From assembly GCA_043819695.1 (NCBI GenBank), contig JBDREM010000231.1, positions 1 to 44,650 of the forward strand: a stretch of 44,650 nt of DNA. The letters run 5' to 3'. The position numbers and the translations under genes were made by a program. Under the pieces are notes generated by a model that was given only the letters and a program-made list of their open reading frames with translations, did no database searches and was not told where the DNA came from. Source of the stretch: CAYLQD01 sp043819695 (GTDB lineage Bacteria > Planctomycetota > PUPC01). Position 1 is the stretch's first letter; the number at the start of each line of letters is the position of its first letter. Of the stretch, positions 13,750-23,747 are shown in pieces.

Positions 13750-15068
13750 CTCTCCCAGTTGTCGCCATAATCGGCCGGCCCAACGTCGGCAAGTCCACGC
13801 TCTTCAACGTTCTCGCCGGCCGCCGGATATCGATTGTCGAGCCGACGGGCGGCGTGACGCGCGACCGCATATCGGCCGTCGTCACGGCGCCGGCCGGCCG
13901 GCAGATCGAGCTGCTCGACACCGGCGGGATGGGCGTCGGCGACCGCGATGTGCTCGCCGACGACGTCGAGAAGCAGATCGACCAGGCCGTGCTGAAGGCG
14001 GACATCTTCGTGTTCGTCGCCGACTGCACGGACGGGATCGTGGCGCACGACTCGGAGATCGCCGCGCGGCTGCGGAAGCTCGGCAGGCCCGTCATCCTCG
14101 TCGCGAACAAGGCGGAGTCACCGAAGGCGGCGGCCGCCGCCGTCGAGTTTCACGAGCTCGGCTTCGGCGAGCCGCTGCTCGTCTCCGCGTTGCACCAAAG
14201 GAACACGGGAGCGCTGCGCGACCGCCTCCTCGAGCTTGTCCCCGCACCGGGCGAGAGCGCGGCGGGCGATCCCGAAATGAAGATCGCAATCGTGGGGCGG
14301 CGCAACGTCGGCAAATCCACCTTCATCAACGCGCTCGCGAACGAGAAGCGCGTGATCGTCAGCGAGATGCCGGGCACGACCCGTGACTCCATCGACGTGC
14401 GGTTCGAGCGCGACGGGAAGATCTTCGTCGCCATCGACACGGCCGGCGTGCGCAAGAAGCGGCAGGTCGCCGACGCCATCGAGTTCTACAGCCAGGCCCG
14501 CGCCCAGGAGTCGATCCGGCGCGCGGACGTCGTGCTGTTAATGATCGACGCGGACAAGAAGATCTCGCAGGTGGACAAGAAGATTGGGGACTACATCTGC
14601 GAACACCTGAAGCCGTGCGTCATCGTGGTGAGCAAGTGGGACCTGGCGAAGGGTGTTCCGACGAGCAAGTACGTGAAGTACATCTCGGCCGAGCTGTCCG
14701 GGCTCTGTGCGGCGCCGATAACGTTCACATCCGCGGCGAAGAACAGGCGCGTGCAGCAGACCATCGACCTGACGATGTCGCTCTGGAAGCAGGCGCGGAC
14801 GCGTGTCTCGACGGCTGACCTGAACAACGTGATCGAGGAACTGAAACGCCGGCCTCAGCGGGGCGGGTCGTCGGCCCGCCGCCCGAAGATCTACTACGCC
14901 ACACAGGTCGGCGTCGCCCCGCCCACCATCGTGCTCTTCGTGAACTCGCCGCAGTATTTCAACACGGCCGCGCGGCGGTTCGTCAGCAATTTCCTCCGCT
15001 CTCATCTGCCCTACAGCGAAATCCCCATCGCCGTCCGGTACAAGAAAGCCGTGGGCCGCATGCCGTAG
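13746..15068 (+). CDS. der: Ribosome-assembly GTPase Der (EngA)
   Basis: Der is the essential double GTPase that helps mature the 50S ribosomal subunit. The 440-residue protein has two G domains: GRPNVGKS at about residues 10-17 and GRRNVGKS at about 184-191. A C-terminal KH-like domain ends YSEIPIAVRYKKAVGRMP. Switch motifs DTGGMG and DTAGVRKK are present. The guanine-specificity motif is NKAE in the first domain, where NKxD is commoner, and SKWD in the second. The start overlaps the previous stop, so it is translationally coupled. Confidence 0.95.
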   Translation: MTLPVVAIIGRPNVGKSTLFNVLAGRRISIVEPTGGVTRDRISAVVTAPAGRQIELLDTGGMGVGDRDVLADDVEKQIDQAVLKADIFVFVADCTDGIVAHDSEIAARLRKLGRPVILVANKAESPKAAAAAVEFHELGFGEPLLVSALHQRNTGALRDRLLELVPAPGESAAGDPEMKIAIVGRRNVGKSTFINALANEKRVIVSEMPGTTRDSIDVRFERDGKIFVAIDTAGVRKKRQVADAIEFYSQARAQESIRRADVVLLMIDADKKISQVDKKIGDYICEHLKPCVIVVSKWDLAKGVPTSKYVKYISAELSGLCAAPITFTSAAKNRRVQQTIDLTMSLWKQARTRVSTADLNNVIEELKRRPQRGGSSARRPKIYYATQVGVAPPTIVLFVNSPQYFNTAARRFVSNFLRSHLPYSEIPIAVRYKKAVGRMP

Positions 15069-15092
15069 GCCGCGCCGGTCTCACAAAGGTTA

Positions 15093-15121
15093 TTGCACGG
15101 CGCCGGCGCCCCCGGTAAAAT
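15093..15121 (+). promoter_or_regulatory. Promoter of the HEAT-PQQ-kdsC-lpt-queA operon
   Basis: TTGCAC (15093-15098), a 17-base GC-only spacer and TAAAAT (15116-15121), just after the der stop codon. The leader before the ATG at 15177 is about 49 bases. Confidence 0.75.
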
Positions 15122-15176
15122 GGGCGATAGGAGGATCGTTCAGGGGCGTGGCTCTGCATTTGCGTTGGAAGCCCGT

Positions 15177-18100
15177 ATGATGCGTCTCTCAACACTCGCG
15201 GCATTTTTGCTGCTGCTCGCTGCGGGCCTCTCGGGCGCCGCGGCGACCGGGCAGGCGGAGACGGCGCCGCTCAACGCCGCAGCCGCGAAGCTCGACGCCT
15301 GGGACACTTCGCCCGCCGGCCGCAGCACGGCGATGGGGACGATCCGCGACGCGGGCGTCGACGCACTCCCGCACATCCGCGCACTGCTCAAGTCGAAAAT
15401 CTGGCTCGCTCGGCGCGACGCCATCGTCCTCGCCGCCGACGTCAAGGCGCCCGATCTCCCCGAGATCATAGCGGCCGCGCTGAAGGACAGGAACTGGGCG
15501 GTCAGGGAACTCGCCGCATCGAAGGCCGCAGCGGTCGCCCCGGGCGAGCGAGACAAGGTGCGGCCCGGGCTCGATGCCGCGCTCGGCGACCGGATCGTCA
15601 GGGTGCGCCTCGCCGCCTATGCGACCCTCGTCAAGTGGGAGCCCGAAAGCAAGGCCATCACTGACGCGCTCGATGATCCCGACCCCGACGTCGCGTATTG
15701 GGCGGCGCGGAACTACATGGAACGCAACCGACTGGACAAGCTTCCGCCGGGCGCGCGCGAGAGACTGGCCGAGAGCATCATCTCGAAGTTCAGCGGCCGC
15801 CGCTGGCGCGACATGGACACGAAGGGCGTGACGACGCTCCTCGCGCTCGGCCCGGACGCACGCGACGCGCTCTGCGGCGCCATCGCAAGCGAGAGCGACA
15901 GCGTCCGGAACAGCGCCGTCTCAAAGCTCGGCTCGATAGCCGGGGCCGCCGGCGTCGATCTCATGTTCAGATTCGTGAGCGACCGCAACCGCGACGTGCG
16001 GCAAACGGCCATCAGGAACATCTCCAGCTACTGCGGCAAGAAGCACGCGCCGAGGCTGCTCGAAATGCTCACGTCGTCGGCCGACCCCAGCCTGCGGCAT
16101 CAGATTATGAGCGCGCTCGGCCGCCTGAAGTACAAGGAGGCGGTACCGCACCTCCTCGATATAGCGGGCCAGCAGGATGAGAGCTACCGCAACAGTGCGT
16201 TCAGGGCGCTCGCCGAGATGGGCGACAAGAGCATCGCCCCGAAGCTCATCGATCTGTACAAACGCGAGGCGCAGCCCTGGCAGCGCAGGCAGATGATCGA
16301 GCCGATCGCCCGGCTGCTGCGGCACGACGCCGCAGGGTTCCTTCGCGAGGCGCTCCGCGACGAGGACCAGTCCGTTCGTTCACAGGCCCTCCACTCCGTT
16401 CGCTCCCTTCTCAAAGAAGAAGACCGGGGCGCCATCCTGATCGAGACGGTCAGGAACGATGAGGACGACTACGTTCGGCAGACCGCGATAACAAACCTGC
16501 CGCCGGCGCAGGCGGCGAAGACCGTCGACCTGCTCATCGAGGTGCTGAAGGGCGGCGGGCCGCAATCGAGGCGAGCCGCGGCCGGCGCCCTCGCCCCCTC
16601 CGGGTCCGCCCGCGCCGTCAAGGCCATCGTCGCCGCGTTCGACACCGAGCAGGACCCCGGGGTCCGCGAGAGCATGCTGCACGCGCTCGCGCAGGCGCAG
16701 GCGAAGCAGGCCGTGCCGGTCCTCAAGAAGGCCCTCACCGCCGCCGATCCGCGAATGAGGGCCGCGGCGCTCAATGCACTGTCACGGTTCGACAAGGCGC
16801 TCGACAACGACCTGCTCGTGCGCGTGATGAAGACGGAGGAAGACGCCGCCGTTCTCGCCGCCTGTATTCGGCTGATCTCGCGCAGCAACATTCGTGACCC
16901 GCGCCTGCTGCCGCGGCTCGCCAAGCTCGCGCAGTCCGACGAGCCGGGCCTGCGGCGCAACGTGATCGAGTGTGTCGCCCGCATCAACGAGCCGGCCGCC
17001 GTGAAAATCCTGTGCAAGGCCATCAAGAACGAGAACGAGGAGACGATCCGCAGAGCGGCCCTCGAGGCGGTCATCGAGCGTCTCGGCCGAGGAAAGCTGT
17101 CCGCCGAGGCGCTTGCCGGCCCGCTGAGCGAGGCCCTCGAAACGGAGGATGCAGCCTTGCGCCAGCGAATCGTGTCCGCTCTGGCAACACGGCCGAACAC
17201 CGGGTTCGGGCCGCTGCTCCTCCACGTGCTGAAGAACGACACGGGAGCGCAGGTGCGCCTGGCCGCCGCGCGGGCGGTCGAGCAGATCGCCGACAAACAA
17301 ATGGTGCCGCAATTGATCGAGGCCGCAACGGCGGAGGAGCGAACCGACACGCTCGTCGTCCTCATCGGCGCACTCGGCAAGACGGGCGACCGGCGGGCGC
17401 TTCCGTTCTTTCGCGACTCACTTCGCGCCGGCGAGGCGCCGGTCCAGGCCGCCGCGCTCCGCGCGATCGGCGCCTTCCACGACGCCTCGCTCGTCCCCTT
17501 CTACGTCGAGCGATACAAGCTCAGCACGAGCGTCGAGGTGCGCCTCACCAGCCTCCGGAACATCAAGGGAGCCGCCGACCGCCGAACCGTCGAGGCGCTT
17601 CTGTCGGCGCTCAGCGATGAGGATCCGCGGATACGCGCCGCCGCGCTCGACGCGGCCGCAGACTTCCGCGACGCAGCCGTCGCAGCCGCGCTGGCCGACA
17701 AGCTTTGCTCGAAGGACGTACGCGAGCGCGCCGCACGCGTCATCATCCAGGCGCTTGGCGAAACCAGGCTTCGCGCTGTCGCCGACAAGCTGCTCGTCGC
17801 GGCGCGGACGGCCGAGCACGAGCCGTCGCTCCGGCGGATTTACGCCGCGCTCGGCAAGACGGGCGACCGCCGCGCAATTCGCATCCTCGCCGCGGGCATC
17901 AGGAAGGAAATGTCCGACGAGGTGACAGCGGCGGCCGTTAGCGCGCTCGCGGAACTGAACGCGCACGATCAGGCGGGCCTGTGTCTCGACGTCGCCCGCC
18001 GGTCGACGGGGGCGCTCTCTCGCCTGGCCGCGGCCGCGGCGGCCCGGCTCGGCGGAAACGAGAGCTTTGCGTACCTCGCCGAGCGCTTCCGCGCGGCCGG

Positions 18101-19217
18101 CGACAGCGAGAAGAGGTTCTATGCTCCGCTGCTCGCCGAGGCCGGCGGGGCGAAGGCCGACGGCCTGATCCGCGAGGCGCTCGCCGCCGCGCGCGACGAC
18201 GCACTCGCCGGCAGCCTCTGCGCAGCATTGACCGCGCGGTCGCCCGACAACGTCAAGGCCGCCGGGGAGGTCGCTGTCGGAGACGTCGGGCCGCGCGCCG
18301 CGGACGCGGCCGTCGCCTTTCTCGGCAAATGCACGTCGTCGCCGGCGACGCCCGTTCTCGCGGCGGCCGCCGGCACCGGCCACCCGGCCCGTGTCAGGGC
18401 GGCGGCGCTCCTGCAACTCAGCCGCGTTCTCACGCGCCTCGAGGCGCGCCCGGCACGAATGCCGTCGATCGAGCTGGCGAGGAACTTCATCGACTCGGCG
18501 GAACCCGAGCTCAAGCTCGCCGCGGTCGAGGCGTTCGGCATGCACGGCTACGCGAGCGATGCCGAGCAACTCGTCCCGTTGGCGAAGCAGAGCGGGGATG
18601 GGCGCCTGCGGGCGGCGGCGGTCCGCGCGCTCGGCGCCATGCCCGGCAGCAAGGAGGCCGAGGCCGCGTTGCTGGCGCTCCTCGAGGGCCAGGACGGCGT
18701 CCCGCTTGTCGATGTCGTGCGAGCGTTGGGCGAACTGCGGGCGGCGGCGGCGGCCGCGAACCTGGCCACGCTGGCAGGTTCGGCGGGCCCGGAGCTCAGG
18801 GAGACGGCGCTCGCCGCGCTCGGGCGCATCGGGACGGGCGACGCGCTCGAGGCCGTCGAGAAGGCGTTCGAGCAGAAGGACGTCGACCGGGCGCGTGCCG
18901 CGGCCGCGCTGGCGCTCGGCTCGACCGGCAACCAGTCTTATGTCCCGCGGCTGGCCGATGCGTCGAGCACGGCGCCCGGCATCGACGTTCGCGCCGCGTG
19001 TGTGCGCGCGCTGGGCAAGCTTGGCGGAGACGGCGCGCGGGCCGCCCTTGTCGCGGCGCTGAAACAGGATTCAGGCGTGGTGCGCGAGAGCGCCGTACGC
19101 GCGCTTGCAGCAATGAAGGGCGCGCCCGCGGCGGCCGACCTGCGGCCCATGCTGAAGGATAACGACGTGCACGTGGCCGCCGCGGCGCGCGAGGCGCTGG
19201 CGGCGAGCGAGAAGTAG
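15177..19217 (+). CDS. Giant secreted HEAT-repeat protein
   Basis: The protein has 1346 residues. It starts MMRLSTLAAFLLLLAAGLSG, a typical signal peptide, with likely cleavage after about residue 23-25, so it is exported to the periplasm or beyond. The rest is an almost unbroken solenoid of 30- to 37-residue HEAT/PBS-lyase-like repeats, with recurring patterns such as DRNWAVRELAA, DPRMRAAALNALSRF and ALGKTGDRRA. Such solenoids bind proteins; no catalytic motif is visible. The ATG at 15177 follows a GGAAG site. It opens a five-gene operon with only six bases before the next gene, so a joint envelope role is likely but the partner is unknown. Confidence 0.85.
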   Translation: MMRLSTLAAFLLLLAAGLSGAAATGQAETAPLNAAAAKLDAWDTSPAGRSTAMGTIRDAGVDALPHIRALLKSKIWLARRDAIVLAADVKAPDLPEIIAAALKDRNWAVRELAASKAAAVAPGERDKVRPGLDAALGDRIVRVRLAAYATLVKWEPESKAITDALDDPDPDVAYWAARNYMERNRLDKLPPGARERLAESIISKFSGRRWRDMDTKGVTTLLALGPDARDALCGAIASESDSVRNSAVSKLGSIAGAAGVDLMFRFVSDRNRDVRQTAIRNISSYCGKKHAPRLLEMLTSSADPSLRHQIMSALGRLKYKEAVPHLLDIAGQQDESYRNSAFRALAEMGDKSIAPKLIDLYKREAQPWQRRQMIEPIARLLRHDAAGFLREALRDEDQSVRSQALHSVRSLLKEEDRGAILIETVRNDEDDYVRQTAITNLPPAQAAKTVDLLIEVLKGGGPQSRRAAAGALAPSGSARAVKAIVAAFDTEQDPGVRESMLHALAQAQAKQAVPVLKKALTAADPRMRAAALNALSRFDKALDNDLLVRVMKTEEDAAVLAACIRLISRSNIRDPRLLPRLAKLAQSDEPGLRRNVIECVARINEPAAVKILCKAIKNENEETIRRAALEAVIERLGRGKLSAEALAGPLSEALETEDAALRQRIVSALATRPNTGFGPLLLHVLKNDTGAQVRLAAARAVEQIADKQMVPQLIEAATAEERTDTLVVLIGALGKTGDRRALPFFRDSLRAGEAPVQAAALRAIGAFHDASLVPFYVERYKLSTSVEVRLTSLRNIKGAADRRTVEALLSALSDEDPRIRAAALDAAADFRDAAVAAALADKLCSKDVRERAARVIIQALGETRLRAVADKLLVAARTAEHEPSLRRIYAALGKTGDRRAIRILAAGIRKEMSDEVTAAAVSALAELNAHDQAGLCLDVARRSTGALSRLAAAAAARLGGNESFAYLAERFRAAGDSEKRFYAPLLAEAGGAKADGLIREALAAARDDALAGSLCAALTARSPDNVKAAGEVAVGDVGPRAADAAVAFLGKCTSSPATPVLAAAAGTGHPARVRAAALLQLSRVLTRLEARPARMPSIELARNFIDSAEPELKLAAVEAFGMHGYASDAEQLVPLAKQSGDGRLRAAAVRALGAMPGSKEAEAALLALLEGQDGVPLVDVVRALGELRAAAAAANLATLAGSAGPELRETALAALGRIGTGDALEAVEKAFEQKDVDRARAAAALALGSTGNQSYVPRLADASSTAPGIDVRAACVRALGKLGGDGARAALVAALKQDSGVVRESAVRALAAMKGAPAAADLRPMLKDNDVHVAAAAREALAASEK

Positions 19218-19223
19218 GTGCAA

Positions 19224-22094
19224 ATGACCGGCAAGCGAAAACTGGTCCTGCTCGTCTTTCTGGCCCTGGCCGCGCCGGCCGCGCCGCCCCCGGCCGCGCG
19301 GGCGGCGAACCTCGAGGCGAAGCCAAGCTCGGCCGCTCACCTGCCGGTCGACGAGGAGGTCTCAGACGAGATTGCCGAGATCGACAAGCTGATCAGGAAG
19401 AGCGAGTGGCGGAAGGCCATCGAGGTATGCCAGAAGTTCATCGCGAAGCCGCCGAAGACGGTCGTCGAGATTCGCAAAGGCGTTTACGGCAGCGCGCGCG
19501 CTCTTTGCGAGATGAAGCTCAGCGCCATGCCCGAGCCCGCGAAGCTCCTCTACCGTACGCTCCATGATCCGGCGGCGGAGGAACTGCTTCGGCGGGCGGT
19601 GACGGACCGGAGCCTCGGCGACGCGCAGAAGCTCGTCGCCGAGTTCGCGCTCACCTCTCACGGGCCGAGCGGGATGACGGCGCTGGCCGATCTGCTCTTC
19701 GAAAAGGGCGACGCGCGAGCCGCCCTCGATTATTGGATGCGGTGGACGGCGGCCGCAGACACCAAGGCGGAGAACGAGGCGATTCGCAGGCGCATCGCCG
19801 TGAAGATGGCGCTGGCGGCCGCGAGGCTGGGCGACAAGGCGGCGCTGGATCAGGCCGTCGAGCTCTTTGGCGAGAGAGGCGCCCTGATCGAGGCGGGCAC
19901 GGAGCGGATCGCGCGAGCCGAAGAGCTCAGAAAGTTCACCGCCGGCCGGTGGCTGAAGGCAGGGCGCCCGGGGCCGGCCGCGCCGGAGACGCTCGACTTC
20001 AAGCGCTGGTCGACCCCGGGCGACGACAAGTACGTGACGCAGATAGCGCGCTACTATGGGTCATCCACCGGTTCGACATTCAGTTGTTACGGGCAGGTCA
20101 TCGGCGGCATCTTCTACATGAACGCGCCCGACGGGGTCCGCGCGATCGACGCATTAACGGGGCGCCCGATCTGGCAGCAGTCGGCTCGGAACTACGACTC
20201 GGATTACTATTACGCTTTGCGGTCCTACAATTTCCACTGCCGCGTATACCCGGCGGCCGGGCGAGAGGGGAAGAGGACGGTGTTCGTGAGCGGCGGGTCG
20301 CGCCTCGGCGCGCACGACGCCGGCTCGGGCAACGCGCTCTGGTCGAAATCGCGAGCTTCGTTTCACGCGATCGAGGCTATTGGAAACAACGCGGACCTGC
20401 GCGTCTCATTCTCGTCGCCTGTCCTTTGCCGGCGGCGCTCGGCCTATGTGATCCTCGAGACGTCGCAAGGGCAAGTCTATCTCGTCGCGCTCGACCGGCG
20501 GACGGGCGCACTGCTCTGGGCGAGCGGGGTCGGCGGCAGCGCCCCGCAGTCGGGATACCGGATGTCGTTCCCGTCCGCTCTGCTAAGCGTGGGATCGGAC
20601 ATCGTCTTCTGCAACGGCCGCGGCGTGATCGGGAAATGCGACGCGGCGACCGGCGAGGTGCGCTGGCTCCTGCCGTACCGCCGGCGCGAGCAGATCGCGA
20701 AGGGCCGCAGCCACTACAACCTCGGCAACGTTCGGTACTTTCCGCTCGTCAGGGCCGGCGATTCCGTCATCTGCATGCCGTCCGACGGGCAGCAGATTCT
20801 CTCGGTGCGCGTGTCCGACGGGCGGCTCAACTGGGAGAAGGAGATCGAGGCGGATTGCAGCCTGTTCGGCGGCGCGCCCGCGACGGAAGACCGCAAGGCC
20901 GGAAGACTGTTCGTCGGGGGTAAAGACGTCCGTTGCCTGGACGCGGACACCGGCTCGGTCGTCTGGTCGTGGCCCGTGCCGGACGGATCGGCCGCGGGGC
21001 TCGGCCGCGTGACTGAGAAGCGCGTGATCGTCGCCACCTGCAAGGGCATCTACGAGCTCTCGGGCGAGACCGGCGAACTGACCGGCTTCCGGCCGGTTGC
21101 GCTCCCGGGATGGGACGATGTCCACGTTGCATCCGACGGCGACTCGCTCGTGCTGACGTCGAACAACGGCATCTGCGCGGTGGGCGGCAAGGAGCGGACA
21201 GGCGAGTTGCTGCGCGCGGCGCCGCCGAACGGCTCCGGGCCCTGGTCGCTGGCGATGCAGGCGCAACTGAGCCAGAGCAAAGGCCGGACCGAGGAGGCGC
21301 TCCGCCTGTACTCCGAGGCCGTGAAGATGGCGAAGCGCCGGTCGGACACGGCCAAGCTCGCCGCATCGCTCCAGGTCAAGGTGATCGACTTGTTCCACGA
21401 CCGCCAGGAGACGGAATGGCGCGCCGGCCGCCCGGTCGAGGCGTTCCGCTGGATGCGCCAGGCGCTGCGCTCGCCCGATCGCATGCCCTACGAGTGCGTG
21501 CTGGGGTACCCGAGCAGGGGGGCGCTTTCTCCGTCCGAGCCACACACCGTCGTTATGGCCTCCGGCGACCGCGTCTCGGGCAGGCTGACCGGCGTGGGAG
21601 GAGGCACGGTGACGCTGCTTGTCCGGGGCGAACCGTGGCGAATCCTGGCCGCCGGCGTCAAGCGCATAATCATCGACCAGGCCGCCGGGCCCGAGGACCG
21701 CTCGGGCCCGCGCGGCCGCCATATCGTCCTGGCGAACGGCGACCGCATAAGCTGCTCGGTCGAGTCGCTCGATGACGGCCGGCTGACGGCTCGCGCCTCG
21801 TTCGGCGACCTCAAGCTGAAGCTGGCGGACGTCGCGGCGGTCGTGCTCGACGGCATCGCGCCCAAGCTGCCGCCCGACTCGGTCCACATCACGCTTCGGA
21901 ACGGCGACCGGCTGAGCGGCCGCGTCTGCGCGTTCGACGGCGCCCGCCTTGTCATCGAGACCCCGTCCTGTGGACGGCGGGCTATCAGCATCGAGAACAT
22001 TCGGTCGGTGTCGAACCGGCGCGCGATGCCGCAGTCCATGGCCGTTCGAAGGCGCCTCAACATCCGGCACGCCGCGCTCGAGGCCGGCCAATAG
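19224..22094 (+). CDS. Secreted PQQ-like beta-propeller protein with TPR-like start and C-terminal beta repeats
   Basis: The protein has 956 residues. After a signal peptide (KRKLVLLVFLALAAPAAPPP) comes a helical TPR-like region (about 40-240), then a beta-propeller with quinoprotein-type blades (GVRAIDALTGRPIWQ, VYLVALDRRTGALLWASG, VSDGRLNWEKEIE, RCLDADTGSVVWSWP), and a short helical stretch. The C-terminus has three copies of a unit with the core NGDRxSGxV (SGDRVSGRLTG, NGDRISCSVES, NGDRLSGRVCA). No dehydrogenase active site is recognisable, so it is probably a binding or assembly factor like BamB. The second start codon (ATG at 19224) is preferred over a GTG six bases earlier. Confidence 0.82.
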   Translation: MTGKRKLVLLVFLALAAPAAPPPAARAANLEAKPSSAAHLPVDEEVSDEIAEIDKLIRKSEWRKAIEVCQKFIAKPPKTVVEIRKGVYGSARALCEMKLSAMPEPAKLLYRTLHDPAAEELLRRAVTDRSLGDAQKLVAEFALTSHGPSGMTALADLLFEKGDARAALDYWMRWTAAADTKAENEAIRRRIAVKMALAAARLGDKAALDQAVELFGERGALIEAGTERIARAEELRKFTAGRWLKAGRPGPAAPETLDFKRWSTPGDDKYVTQIARYYGSSTGSTFSCYGQVIGGIFYMNAPDGVRAIDALTGRPIWQQSARNYDSDYYYALRSYNFHCRVYPAAGREGKRTVFVSGGSRLGAHDAGSGNALWSKSRASFHAIEAIGNNADLRVSFSSPVLCRRRSAYVILETSQGQVYLVALDRRTGALLWASGVGGSAPQSGYRMSFPSALLSVGSDIVFCNGRGVIGKCDAATGEVRWLLPYRRREQIAKGRSHYNLGNVRYFPLVRAGDSVICMPSDGQQILSVRVSDGRLNWEKEIEADCSLFGGAPATEDRKAGRLFVGGKDVRCLDADTGSVVWSWPVPDGSAAGLGRVTEKRVIVATCKGIYELSGETGELTGFRPVALPGWDDVHVASDGDSLVLTSNNGICAVGGKERTGELLRAAPPNGSGPWSLAMQAQLSQSKGRTEEALRLYSEAVKMAKRRSDTAKLAASLQVKVIDLFHDRQETEWRAGRPVEAFRWMRQALRSPDRMPYECVLGYPSRGALSPSEPHTVVMASGDRVSGRLTGVGGGTVTLLVRGEPWRILAAGVKRIIIDQAAGPEDRSGPRGRHIVLANGDRISCSVESLDDGRLTARASFGDLKLKLADVAAVVLDGIAPKLPPDSVHITLRNGDRLSGRVCAFDGARLVIETPSCGRRAISIENIRSVSNRRAMPQSMAVRRRLNIRHAALEAGQ

Positions 22095-22104
22095 CGAGGA
22101 CCCG

Positions 22105-22620
22105 ATGGACGAAAGACTGCTTCGCGTCAAGATGGTGATCATGGACGTCGACGGTGTGCTGACCGACGGATCGATGATCTTCAACGCCGACGGCACCGAA
22201 TCGAAGACGTTCAACGTCCGCGACGGCTCGGGCATCAAGTACCTGATGCGAAGCGGCATCGAGACCGCGCTGCTGTCGGCGCGGGAGTGCGCCGCGGTTC
22301 GCCGCCGCGCCGAGTCGCTCGGCATCAGCCACTGCATCACGGGCGCGCTCGACAAGCTCCCCGCGTATCGCAGCCTGCTCGAGAAGGCCGGGCTGTCGGA
22401 CGCCGACGTCTGCTACGTGGGCGACGACCTGACCGACATCCCGCCGATGCGGGCCGCCGGCTTCCCGGTCGCCGTGGCCGACGCCGCCCGCGAGGTGAAG
22501 CACGCCGCCGCGTACGTCACGGAGACGCGCGGCGGGCGCGGCGCCGTGCGCGAAGTCGCCGAGATGATCCTCCAGGCACAGGGCAAATGGGAAGGCGTGA
22601 TGGAGAGGTACCTCGCATGA
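22105..22620 (+). CDS. kdsC: 3-deoxy-D-manno-octulosonate 8-phosphate phosphatase (KdsC-type HAD)
   Basis: KdsC removes phosphate from KDO-8-phosphate in the pathway to the lipopolysaccharide inner core. The 171-residue protein is a capless C0 HAD phosphatase with DVDGVLTDG (nucleophile Asp and acid/base Asp), the switch Ser in LLSARE, Lys in DKLPAY and the acidic motif GDDLTD. Length and motifs match KdsC and the related sugar-acid phosphatases; substrate is inferred from the family and from the next gene, which looks like an LPS-transport component. The ATG at 22105 has a GCGAGGA site. Confidence 0.88.
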   Translation: MDERLLRVKMVIMDVDGVLTDGSMIFNADGTESKTFNVRDGSGIKYLMRSGIETALLSARECAAVRRRAESLGISHCITGALDKLPAYRSLLEKAGLSDADVCYVGDDLTDIPPMRAAGFPVAVADAAREVKHAAAYVTETRGGRGAVREVAEMILQAQGKWEGVMERYLA

Positions 22621-23747
22621 TCGCCCGCTCTCTCATCGCAGCGGCTCTCCTCCTATGTGTGGGCGGAGCGCGCGCCGCCGACGCGATCTTCCACAACATC
22701 CGCTGGCCGAGACACGACAAGACGACGGGCGTCCTCGACTGGGAGCTGCGCGCCCGCACCGCGGAGCCTGCGATCGCAAGCGACCAGTACACCTGCACGG
22801 ACCCCGAACTGGTCGTCTATAAGTTGGAGGAGAAAGACGCCCGGATGCGAACGCGGAAGGACCTGTTCCTTCGCGCCGACTCGGGCACCTACCTGCACGG
22901 ACAGGCGAAGGCGTCGGCGAAGCTGGCCGGCCGGGTCGCCATCGAGCTCTACGGAGAGGAGCTGACGCGCCTCAAAACCGACGAGGCCACGATCGATACG
23001 ACCTGGGACAAGGAGAAGAACGTCAGGACCCGCACCATCAAGACGCGCTCGAGGGTGACGATGGAAAGCGAGTCGCGGGGCCTCGTGGGCGACGGGATGA
23101 CGATCTTCCAGCGGACAATCGCGGACGGCGTCGAAGACAAATCCATGGTGACCGTGCACCGGAACGTCACGATGGAGCTTCGCGGCGCGGCGACGGCCGG
23201 TGCGCTGCCGACGATCCCGGGGGCGGAACGCACCGCGAAGGAGACGACTGAACCCGTGAGGATTACGTGCCTCGGCCCCGTTGCGTTCGACCGCCTCGCA
23301 AACGTCGCCGCATTCCACGACCAGGTCGCGCTCGCAAGCGCCGGCACGACCCTCCACTGCGATGCGCTCACGCTCACGTTCGCGCAAGACCAAAGGGAAG
23401 AGAGGAACAAGAAGGCCAAGAAAAAGTCGGCGGACAAGGCCGACAAGGAGACGAAGGACAAGGAGACGAAGGACAAGAAGGCGAAGGACGAGAAGAAACC
23501 CGGGCCCGAACTGAAGGGCGTGGTCGCCGAGAACAATGTTGCCATCATCGGCAAGGACCAGCGGTTTTCGGGCGACCGGTTCGTGTGGGACCCGGCCGGA
23601 AAAGTCGGCACGCTCACCGGAAAGCCGGCGACGATGACGGGCGCCGGCACACGCGCTCGCGCCGGCAAGATCGAGTTGGACCAGGAAACGCAGACCGTCA
23701 TATACACGGGCGACGCCGTGGTCGAGATAGAGCTCAAGACTGAATGA
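22617..23747 (+). CDS. LptC/LptA-like (OstA-type) periplasmic protein
   Basis: The 376-residue protein has a signal peptide (IARSLIAAALLLCVGGARAA) and beta-strand repeats of the OstA/LptC jellyroll type. The C-terminal third, with DQRFSGDRFVWDPAGKV and AGKIELDQETQTVIYTGD, resembles LptA. LptC and LptA form the periplasmic bridge that carries lipopolysaccharide to the outer membrane. A Lys/Glu/Asp-rich spacer (about residues 260-297) joins two beta regions, so this may be one protein doing both jobs. It overlaps kdsC as ATGA and overlaps queA, which supports the LPS link. Confidence 0.7.
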   Translation: MIARSLIAAALLLCVGGARAADAIFHNIRWPRHDKTTGVLDWELRARTAEPAIASDQYTCTDPELVVYKLEEKDARMRTRKDLFLRADSGTYLHGQAKASAKLAGRVAIELYGEELTRLKTDEATIDTTWDKEKNVRTRTIKTRSRVTMESESRGLVGDGMTIFQRTIADGVEDKSMVTVHRNVTMELRGAATAGALPTIPGAERTAKETTEPVRITCLGPVAFDRLANVAAFHDQVALASAGTTLHCDALTLTFAQDQREERNKKAKKKSADKADKETKDKETKDKKAKDEKKPGPELKGVVAENNVAIIGKDQRFSGDRFVWDPAGKVGTLTGKPATMTGAGTRARAGKIELDQETQTVIYTGDAVVEIELKTE

